Assembly (NCBI GenBank): GCA_003131585.1
Contig: PKVW01000021.1
Location: forward strand, 55,354 to 119,353
DNA length: 64,000 nucleotides
Origin: Acidobacteriaceae bacterium
GTDB lineage: Bacteria > Acidobacteriota > Terriglobia > Terriglobales > Acidobacteriaceae
Direction: 5' to 3'
The notes beneath the pieces are model-generated. The model did no database searches. It saw only the letters and a list, made by a program, of their open reading frames with translations, and was not told the DNA's origin. Within the stretch, counting starts at the first letter, position 1, and every line of letters begins with the position of its first letter. Made by a program: the position numbers and the translations under genes. This document shows, in pieces, positions 7,603 through 14,147 of this stretch.

Positions 7603-9996
7603 ATGATCGACGAGACCATCTCGCACTACCGCATTGTCGAGAAGTTGGGCGGCGGTGGGATGGGGGTTGTCTACAAGGCACAAGACGCTCGCCTTCATCG
7701 TTTTGTGGCACTAAAATTCCTGCCCGAAGATGTTGCCCGTGATGCCCAGTCGCTGGCCCGCTTTCAGCGCGAGGCGCAGGCAGCGTCCGCACTGAATCAT
7801 CCCAATATCTGCATTATCTATGACATCGGGGAGCAGGACGGTAAGGCGTTCATCGCCATGGAGTATCTGGAAGGCGAAACACTGAAGCATCGCATTGCCG
7901 GGAAGCCGATGGAGAGCGAGACGGTGCTGGCGCTCGGCATCGAGATGGCCGACGCTCTGAATGCGGCGCACGCTAAGGGCGTGATCCATCGCGACATCAA
8001 GCCTGCCAACATTTTTGTGACGGCACAGGGGCATGCCAAGATTCTCGACTTCGGACTGGCCAAGCTTTCCTCCGCCGGCGCGCGAATTCCTGAAGGTGCG
8101 GTGATGATGGAAGCTACGGTCGAGGTGGGCCCCTCGGAACTGACCAGCCCGGGCACGGCGCTGGGGACGGTCGCCTATATGTCGCCGGAGCAGGTGCGGG
8201 GAAAACAATTGGACGCTCGCACAGACCTGTTTTCCTTTGGCGTGGTGCTTTATGAAATGGCGACGGGCACACTGCCCTTTCGCGGCGATACTTCGGGAGT
8301 GGTCTTTGAGTCCATCCTGAACCGGGCGCCGGCATCGCTGGCGCGCCTCAACCCGGAAGTGCACCCAGAGCTGGAACGGATCATTGACAAAGCGCTGGAA
8401 AAAGATAAGGACACCCGTTATCAACACGCCTCCGACCTGCTGGCCGACCTCAAGCGTCTGAAGAGGCAAAGCGAATCGACCAGAATCGCGGTGCAGATAG
8501 CGCCCGAGGCGAAGCGCAACAGGGCCTGGATTTGGATTGCCGCGGGCGTTGCACTCATCGCGCTGGTGGCTGCTTTCGCGGGGTACCTGCGATCCGGTAG
8601 GGCAGCGCAGATTGATTCGATTGCCGTTCTGCCTTTTGCTAACGTCAGCGGGGATGCCAGCGTTGACTACCTGAGCGACGGCATCACGGAGTCCCTGATT
8701 GCCAGCCTTACCCACGTTCCCGACCTGAAGGTGAAGTCACGCAACTCGGTCTTCCGCTACAAAGGAAAGGATGTAGACGCGCAGAAGGCCGGCAGCGAGC
8801 TGGGCGTGTCGGCCCTGGTCAGCGGGCGCGTAACGCCGCACGGCGACAACGTGGAAGTCAGCGCTGAACTGACCGACGTCCGGGATAATACGGAACTTTG
8901 GGGGCAGCATTACAGCGGCAAGAGCACGCAGATCATCGTGCTGGAGCAGCAGATTGCCGGCGATCTGGCGGCGAAGTTGCGCTCCGGTATAAGCACCTCC
9001 GAGAAACACCTAGTCACCAAACAGGGCACGCAAAATCCTGAGGCCTATGAGCTGTATTTGAAGGGACGCTACGCCTGGAATAAAAGAACGGCTGCGGATC
9101 TGGAGACAGCAATTTCTTATTTCAATCAGGCCCTTGCCAAAGATCCCGGCTACGCTTTGGCGTATTCGGGTCTGGCCGATGTTTATACGGTGTATCCGGT
9201 CTATGGCGGCAAACCGAGCGAGGTTGTTCCCAAGTCGAATGCTGCCGCGCGCAAGGCGCTGGAACTGGATCCGACTCTGGCTCATCCCCATGCGGTTCTG
9301 GGGAGCAACTACATGGAGTACGACTGGGATTTTCCCGGGGGAGAGGCCGAGTACAAGAAAGCCATGCAACTTGACCCCAATGACGCCACGGCCCACCAAT
9401 GGTATGGGGAGGATATGGAATGGATTGGCGGCCGAGAGCAGGAAGCAGTAGCCGAGCTCAATCGCGCCCACCAGCTTGATCCGCTGTCACCGATTATCAC
9501 CCAGACCATGGGAATAGTTCAATTCACGGCACGAAGGTACGACCAGGCTATCGCCACCTGCCGAAAATTGGCCACAGAGAACCCGACGTTTGCCCAAGCC
9601 CACTTTTGTTTAGCCCGCGCCTATTGGGGGAAAGGCATGTACCCACAGGTAGTGGAGGAATTCAAGCTCTTCGGTCAGTTGGATGGGAACCCGAAGGAGG
9701 CTGAGTTTGCCTCCGCTCTGGAACAAGGCTTTCATGCAGGAGGCTGGAAGGGCGCGCTCACCAAAGGCATTGAAATCCGGCAGGCACAGCGGAAGGGCAG
9801 CTACCGGTCTGCATACGACATTGCGGACCTTTACGCTGCATTGGGAGAAAAAGAGGAAGTCTTCCGGTGGCTCAATACCGCTTACGAAGAGCGCGATTGG
9901 CACATGGAGGGCTTGAGAACCGACTTCCGGCTCGATTCCATGCATTCCGACCCGCGCTTCGCCGAACTCGTACGTAAAGTTGGGCTGCCGCAATAG
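7603..9996 (+). CDS. Serine/threonine protein kinase with TolB-like and TPR regions
   Basis: 797 aa. An N-terminal Hanks-type kinase (about 8-285) has the glycine loop [11 protein letters not shown], catalytic Lys38, HRD at 129-131 and DFG at 149-151, so it looks active. A single membrane helix lies near 308-329. Outside it comes a TolB N-terminal-like segment ([20 protein letters not shown]) of the kind found in adenylate cyclase and FlgO-like proteins, then TPR repeats from about 470 to 770. This layout is abundant in Acidobacteriota. The likely role is a transmembrane sensor kinase; the signal and targets are unknown. It is transcribed opposite to the phoBR-like pair. Confidence 0.9.
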   Translation: MIDETISHYRIVEKLGGGGMGVVYKAQDARLHRFVALKFLPEDVARDAQSLARFQREAQAASALNHPNICIIYDIGEQDGKAFIAMEYLEGETLKHRIAGKPMESETVLALGIEMADALNAAHAKGVIHRDIKPANIFVTAQGHAKILDFGLAKLSSAGARIPEGAVMMEATVEVGPSELTSPGTALGTVAYMSPEQVRGKQLDARTDLFSFGVVLYEMATGTLPFRGDTSGVVFESILNRAPASLARLNPEVHPELERIIDKALEKDKDTRYQHASDLLADLKRLKRQSESTRIAVQIAPEAKRNRAWIWIAAGVALIALVAAFAGYLRSGRAAQIDSIAVLPFANVSGDASVDYLSDGITESLIASLTHVPDLKVKSRNSVFRYKGKDVDAQKAGSELGVSALVSGRVTPHGDNVEVSAELTDVRDNTELWGQHYSGKSTQIIVLEQQIAGDLAAKLRSGISTSEKHLVTKQGTQNPEAYELYLKGRYAWNKRTAADLETAISYFNQALAKDPGYALAYSGLADVYTVYPVYGGKPSEVVPKSNAAARKALELDPTLAHPHAVLGSNYMEYDWDFPGGEAEYKKAMQLDPNDATAHQWYGEDMEWIGGREQEAVAELNRAHQLDPLSPIITQTMGIVQFTARRYDQAIATCRKLATENPTFAQAHFCLARAYWGKGMYPQVVEEFKLFGQLDGNPKEAEFASALEQGFHAGGWKGALTKGIEIRQAQRKGSYRSAYDIADLYAALGEKEEVFRWLNTAYEERDWHMEGLRTDFRLDSMHSDPRFAELVRKVGLPQ

Positions 9997-10274
9997 TGAC
10001 GGTAGCTGTACTTTTTACTTTTTACCGGAATCCCACATTCGCACCCATGATTGCATAGACCAAGCGATTGGCGTCTACAGGCAGGTCTACTAATTCTTGC
10101 CAACGATTCTGGGCGGTTAACGGGCAATCCGGAAGGTAGCCGCTTGAGGGGCTTTGCCGCGGCTAGGACTGGGGCCGACACGGTCAGAGGTGGGTTAGAC
10201 ATCAACGGATTGGTCGTGACGGACGAAGGCGGACCAGAGTGTTCCGCACCACGCGAGCATTCTTTCCAAACAAC
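9997..10274. other. Intergenic stretch with no recognised feature
   Basis: About 280 bp after the kinase stop. I found no credible ORF, RNA or terminator in it. It leads into the second phoU relic. Confidence 0.5.
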
Positions 10275-10460
10275 TTATTGCCGGTCCCGGCGGCGGAGGT
10301 AGTCGATGAACATTTGCTACGACGGGCTTGTCGTAGGCCATTAGGAAGTGGCGGACGGTGTGGCCGCTGACGAAGTGGCCGACCTCTTCGGCGAGGTTCT
10401 TGGCGTGATCGCCGGCGCGCTCAAGAGACTGGGTCATGAAGATGACCTGCAGAAACCGCA
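10275..10460 (-). pseudogene. phoU 3'-end relic (fragment 2)
   Basis: The minus strand reads RFLQVIFMTQSLERAGDHAK, NLAEEVGHFVSGHTVRHFL and MAYDKPV, then after a one-base insertion near 10318 EQMFIDYLRRRDRQ and TAA. SLERAGDHAKNLAEEV is the signature helix of PhoU. The upstream part is lost: a palindromic element begins at 10461. Gene order on this strand is phoB-like, phoR-like, a small secreted protein, then this relic, consistent with a former phoB-phoR-phoU operon. Confidence 0.7.
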
Positions 10461-10514
10461 GCGCCTGAAGGCGCGATTGATAGTGCGCGCTTGCGGTATG
10501 CCTGAAGGCATACC
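10461..10514. repeat. Palindromic element abutting the phoU relic
   Basis: Two perfect palindromes, GCGCCT-ga-AGGCGC (10461-10474) and GGTATGCCT-ga-AGGCATACC (10495-10514), lie exactly where PhoU homology stops. The two share the core GCCTGAAGGC. This fits insertion of a REP-like element into phoU, although a deletion that happens to end here is also possible. Confidence 0.55.
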
Positions 10515-10568
10515 CTGATACGAATCTTGAGTTTTTCCGCAGCCTTTTCAGGCAGTGGGGAGTAAGGG

Positions 10569-10805
10569 CTACTTGGCGCGATGTTGCTGCTGGTTGGCTG
10601 CTTTGCGTTGGGCCTTCTGGTATTTCTTCATTGCTTTCCGCTGTTTCCTGGCTGCCTTCTTTGACGCTTTTTGATATTGCCTGGACGACTTCTTGGCCTC
10701 GCGGCCGTTTTCTCCGATACTGGTGTTTTCATGTTGAGCATTAGCCGGGATCGACCATGCAACACTCGGGGCGACCAGCAGGATGAAAGCCGCAATTCGT
10801 TTCAT
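10569..10805 (-). CDS. Small secreted Lys/Gln-rich basic protein
   Basis: 78 aa from ATG 10805, which has GGAGAC just upstream; the track's longer start adds 13 unlikely residues. A signal peptide (MKRIAAFILLVAPSVAWSIPANA) precedes a highly basic, helix-prone tail built of KKAARKQRKAMKKYQKAQRK-like repeats. There are no Cys. It could be a periplasmic polyanion-binding peptide, but the function is unknown. It lies about 85 bp downstream of the histidine kinase gene on the same strand. Confidence 0.6.
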   Translation of the reverse strand: MKRIAAFILLVAPSVAWSIPANAQHENTSIGENGREAKKSSRQYQKASKKAARKQRKAMKKYQKAQRKAANQQQHRAK

Positions 10806-10858
10806 AACGTCTCCGAACGGAAGATCCTCCGGTGATCTTAACACCGAAGCTGCGCTGG

Positions 10859-10875
10859 GCCGGCGGGACGCCGGC
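10859..10875. repeat. GCCGGCG-gga-CGCCGGC hairpin
   Basis: A perfect 7-bp GC stem just downstream of the histidine kinase stop on the minus strand, with no T-run. It may be a REP-type 3' stabiliser or a weak terminator. Confidence 0.45.
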
Positions 10876-10889
10876 GCTACTGTCTTGGT

Positions 10890-12731
10890 TCAGGCGGTAG
10901 GGAGGGTGAAGAGAAAAGCGGAGCCGTGAGCCACATCGCTTTCGGCGCGGATGGAGCCGCCGTGGGCGAGCATGATGTGTTTGGCGATGGCGAGGCCGAG
11001 GCCGGTGCCTCCGGACTCGCGGGAGCGGGCTTTGTCGACGCGGTAGAAGCGTTCGAACAGGCGCGGGAGGTGCTCGGAGGCGATGCCAGCGCCGAAGTCC
11101 TGGACGAAGAATTCGACGGCGTGGGGAACCGCGCGGGCACCGAGCACGATTCGTCCGCCGGAAGGGCCGTACCTTGCACCGTACTTCAGGGCATTGTCGA
11201 TCAGGTTGGCAAAGACCTGGTGAATGGCTTCGCGATCCGCGAGGACCGGGGGGAGATTCTGGATCGGCAAATCGTCACTCGGCGCATCGGGGACCGAGGA
11301 ATCGTGGATTTGCAAATCTTGTATCCGCAGGTCTTGTATCCGCGAATCTTGTATCCGCAGATCAATGCCGTGATTGCGGGCGATTTCGCGGAAGCTCTCT
11401 TCGGCATCGCGAACAAGTTCGGCGGGCGGGACGGGCTCCATATCGAAACGAGTTTCGCCGGATTCGACGCGGGCTAAAGTGAGCAGATCTTCGGTGAGGC
11501 GGGACATGCGGGAGGAATTCTTGCGGATGATTTCCAGAAACTCGCGGGTGGGAGCTCCGTGTTCGGGAGTGCTGTCGAGCAAGGTTTCGGCATAGCCCTG
11601 AATCGAAGTGAGGGGCGTGCGCAGTTCGTGGGAAACGTTGGCGATGAAGTCGCGGCGGGTTTTTTCGACGCGCTCGGTTTCGGTAAGGTCGCGGAGCACG
11701 GCGACGGCACCTCCGCCGGGCAGCGGCGCGGCTGTCACGTCGAAAGCGCGACCGGGGACGATGGAAGTGGCGCGGGCGGTTTTGACTTCGCGGGCGGCGG
11801 TGGCTTCCTTGACCGTGGCGAGGAAGTCGGGGTCGCGGATGGTCTCGACGACGGGCTGGTGCAGGCGAGCGCCTTGCGGAACCAGGCGATCCATGGATTG
11901 ATTGGCCCACTGCACGAAGCCGTCGGCACTGACGGCGATAACGGCGTCCTGCATGCTGTTGAGCAGGGTTTCAAGCTGGCGCTGGCTGGAGCGGACGGCG
12001 GCGAAGCTTTGTTCGACGCGGCGGGCAGGCTGGTCATTGTCACCATCAATATCTTCACCATCAATATCAAGGGCGCCGGCGACGCGGCCAACGTCGTCCT
12101 GAGAAGGTTCGAGGATGCGGGCCTGAAGATCGCCGTCGGCGATGCGGGCGGCGACCTGGACGATGCGATCGAGGCGGCGAGCCGTCCAGTAGGCTGCGAT
12201 GGCAGCCATTACAAGGGCGAACAGAAACGCCAGGCCGGAAGCCAGCTCCAGCCTGCGGCGAAGCTGCGCGGAGACGGCTTCGACATCGGAGAGCGGATAG
12301 GCCAGGCGTACGGCTCCGCCGGCAATGGGAACCGCCACGTAAAGAAACGGAATGCCCGCGGCCGCGCTCGGACGCTGGTCCACGCCTACGCGCCCGGAGA
12401 GCGCGGCGGCGAACTCCTTGCGCTGGGGAACGTTTTCGATTGTGCCCAGGCTGGATTCGGAATCGGCCAGCACGTTGCCGGCGGGATCGATGATGGTGAC
12501 GCGAGCGCCGGCGGCTTGTCCTTCCTGGGCGGCGATATCGGCGAGAGAATGGATGCGGTCGGTTTCGACGCGGTGGGCGAGGAGCTGGGTCTTTTGGATG
12601 AGGTTGCGCTCAATTTCGGAGCGCAGCGAAGTTCGCCAGGCGCTCCCGAGCATGAGGTCGAACATTACTACGGCTGCAAGGATGACGACCAGAAAGGCCG
12701 CCAGCAGCTTAAGGAAAATCCCGTTTCTCAC
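10890..12731 (-). CDS. PhoR-like membrane sensor histidine kinase
   Basis: 613 aa, GTG start at 12731, 22 bp after the response regulator stop. Order: membrane helix (about 8-28), extracytoplasmic domain, second helix (160-183), HAMP (184-235), PAS (about 250-345), HisKA with His368 in FIANVSHELRTPL, and HATPase with NLIDNALKYG, FGAGI and GTGLGLAI. Two low-complexity inserts encoded by tandem DNA repeats interrupt it: DIDGEDIDGDND in the distal part of HAMP (221-233), and four five-residue units (RIQD-type) at about 458-477 just before the N-box. Partnered with the adjacent PhoB-like regulator; the nearby phoU relic supports a phosphate-signalling origin. Confidence 0.88.
   Translation of the reverse strand: MRNGIFLKLLAAFLVVILAAVVMFDLMLGSAWRTSLRSEIERNLIQKTQLLAHRVETDRIHSLADIAAQEGQAAGARVTIIDPAGNVLADSESSLGTIENVPQRKEFAAALSGRVGVDQRPSAAAGIPFLYVAVPIAGGAVRLAYPLSDVEAVSAQLRRRLELASGLAFLFALVMAAIAAYWTARRLDRIVQVAARIADGDLQARILEPSQDDVGRVAGALDIDGEDIDGDNDQPARRVEQSFAAVRSSQRQLETLLNSMQDAVIAVSADGFVQWANQSMDRLVPQGARLHQPVVETIRDPDFLATVKEATAAREVKTARATSIVPGRAFDVTAAPLPGGGAVAVLRDLTETERVEKTRRDFIANVSHELRTPLTSIQGYAETLLDSTPEHGAPTREFLEIIRKNSSRMSRLTEDLLTLARVESGETRFDMEPVPPAELVRDAEESFREIARNHGIDLRIQDSRIQDLRIQDLQIHDSSVPDAPSDDLPIQNLPPVLADREAIHQVFANLIDNALKYGARYGPSGGRIVLGARAVPHAVEFFVQDFGAGIASEHLPRLFERFYRVDKARSRESGGTGLGLAIAKHIMLAHGGSIRAESDVAHGSAFLFTLPTA
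11300..11359. repeat. 15-bp in-frame tandem repeat inside the histidine kinase gene
   Basis: Four units of AATCTTGTATCCGCA type start at 11300 (degenerate), 11315, 11330 and 11345. On the coding strand they give LQIHD, LRIQD, SRIQD, LRIQD. Because the unit is 15 bp, copy changes keep the frame. Confidence 0.85.
12041..12070. repeat. 15-bp in-frame tandem duplication in the HAMP region
   Basis: CACCATCAATATCTT followed by CACCATCAATATCAA. It encodes DIDGE-DIDGD in the histidine kinase where HAMP normally continues as helix 2. Confidence 0.75.
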
Positions 12732-12753
12732 TTCTTGCTCGCTTTGAAGCTTC

Positions 12754-13446
12754 TCACTTTGGGGCCTCGAAGCGGTAGCCCGCGCCGCGCACGGTCTTGA
12801 GGTAGCGCGGGTTTTCCGGGTCCGGTTCGATTTTTTCCCGGATGCGGCGGACGTAAACGTCGACCGAGCGCGGGGTCACGTAAGACGTGTCACGCCAAAC
12901 AGAATCGAGAAGATGATCGCGGGAAAAGACGCGGCCGAGGTGGCGGGCGAAGTAATCGAGCAGGCGAAACTCGGTGGCGGTGGTGGGAACGGCTTGTCCG
13001 CGGACGGTGAGGGTCATGGCGGCGGGGTCGATGGCGATGTCGCCGACCTGGAGCGGGCTGGGCGGAAGCGGGCGCTCAAAGCGGCGCAGCACGGCCTTGA
13101 CCCGGGCCACGAGTTCGCGCGGGCTGAAAGGCTTGGCGATGTAGTCATCGGCTCCGATCTCGAGACCGAGGACGCGGTCGGCTTCGCTGCTTTTGGCGGT
13201 GAGGAAGATCACCGGCACGGCAGCGAGGCTGGGAGTTTGTCGGACGGTGCGGCAGAGTTCGAGACCGTCTTTGCCGGGCACCATGATGTCGAGCACGAAG
13301 AGCGCCGGGCGCTGGCGCTCGGCGTCGGCGATCACGTTGGATCCGGTGGGATAGACGCGCACGGCAAACCCATCGTTCTCCAGGTGGTGGCGAACGAGGC
13401 GGGAAATATCGGGATCGTCTTCGACAACGAAGATGCTGGGTTTCAC
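12754..13446 (-). CDS. PhoB-like response regulator (OmpR family)
   Basis: 230 aa from GTG 13446 (VKPSIFVVEDDPD); the track's start at 13770 adds a non-homologous leader. Receiver domain: acidic pair EDD, phospho-acceptor Asp53 in VLDIMVPGKDG, Thr in FLTAKS and Lys in YIAKPFSP. The C-terminal winged helix ends with VDVYVRRIREKIEPDP and YLKTVRGAGYRFE. All catalytic residues are present. The histidine kinase follows after 22 bp, so they form an operon. The likely regulon is phosphate starvation, by family resemblance and the phoU relic nearby. Confidence 0.88.
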   Translation of the reverse strand: MKPSIFVVEDDPDISRLVRHHLENDGFAVRVYPTGSNVIADAERQRPALFVLDIMVPGKDGLELCRTVRQTPSLAAVPVIFLTAKSSEADRVLGLEIGADDYIAKPFSPRELVARVKAVLRRFERPLPPSPLQVGDIAIDPAAMTLTVRGQAVPTTATEFRLLDYFARHLGRVFSRDHLLDSVWRDTSYVTPRSVDVYVRRIREKIEPDPENPRYLKTVRGAGYRFEAPK

Positions 13447-13656
13447 GGCTTTTATTGTAGCTGGAAAACAGTTGTCCGCAGCCAGTTGCCAGTTGCCGAA
13501 ACGGGTTAGGGGCGTGATTTTTATCGGATTGTAACAATCAGGTTGGAGGCGAGGTCGAGGTGGAAGCGGGACGATTGTCCGGTTACGGCATTGACTCAGC
13601 GGTGTCCAAAATGATTTGATGAGCATCAGGATTTGTTTCGTCCGCGACGGAGGATA

Positions 13657-13872
13657 ATGATCAGCATGTCGTTTGAAGAAGCATTGGCGGTGGCCTCGCG
13701 GGATGAGGGCTTTAAGGCAACGGTGTACGCGATGAATACGCTGCTGATTCATAAAGGCATCTACACGCAAGAGGAATTTCAGGCACTCTTCGTGGAATGG
13801 GTGGAGAAAGAGCAGATTAGGAAGGCTCCTGCGGTTCAGCGTGCTGAGACATCTAGTGCGTTTTCCGCGTAG
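13657..13872 (+). CDS. Small hypothetical protein
   Basis: 71 aa from ATG 13657, directly behind GGAGG; ATG 13666 (MSFEEALAVASRDEG) is an alternative. The sequence is acidic and helical with no signal peptide, and includes FKATVYAMNTLLIHKGIYTQ and EEFQALFVEWVEKEQ. I do not recognise the family. Its last 20 bp overlap the end of the minus-strand Cys-rich ORF. Confidence 0.55.
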   Translation: MISMSFEEALAVASRDEGFKATVYAMNTLLIHKGIYTQEEFQALFVEWVEKEQIRKAPAVQRAETSSAFSA

Positions 13873-14002
13873 TTCTATAGGGCGGATGTTCGCAGCCCGA
13901 CTTCTTGTTTCCGCAGTGAATTCCTTTGTCGTAGGCCCAGCACTCGCACTGGCAGGGAGGCGCGGGTTTGATTTCCGTGGGCGGCTTTCTTGTTGGCCGC
14001 AT
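13853..14002 (-). CDS. 49-aa Cys-rich small protein (not in the ORF track)
   Basis: Minus-strand ATG 14002 to TAG 13853, preceded by TGAGGT eight bases before the start. The product is basic at both ends with a cysteine core: PPCQCECWAYDKGIHCGNKK then SGCEHPPYRTTRKTH. Five Cys (C-x-C-x-C, later C-x6-C) and two His suggest a metal-binding ribbon. It is not a shadow of a longer gene: the opposite strand here is mainly intergenic, with a 20-bp tail-to-tail overlap with the 71-aa gene. I do not recognise the family. Confidence 0.55.
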   Translation of the reverse strand: MRPTRKPPTEIKPAPPCQCECWAYDKGIHCGNKKSGCEHPPYRTTRKTH

Positions 14003-14147
14003 ATGACGAGACCTCATATCCAGCTACTCTGGCACTAGCGCCTGGACTAATGGAAGCGAAGGGAAAGCCAATATTTCATATTAACCTGTGGAGAAATCCA
14101 ATTCCCTGTGGAAAGCGGAGGAAAGATGGCGTGACCGTTTTGCGGAG

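Noticed and set aside
7711-8715. 334-aa minus-strand ORF
   Set aside because: Antisense to the Ser/Thr kinase catalytic domain; His/Arg-rich with no motif.
11300-11359. Possible CRISPR-like array
   Set aside because: Units are contiguous 15-bp repeats with no spacers, inside a coding frame.
11559-12800. 413-aa plus-strand ORF
   Set aside because: Antisense to the PhoR-like histidine kinase, which has a full domain set; composition is typical of a shadow frame.
13873-14147. Plus-strand ORFs 13841-14038 and 13990-14259
   Set aside because: No domain or ribosome-site support; the minus strand carries the credible Cys-rich ORF instead.
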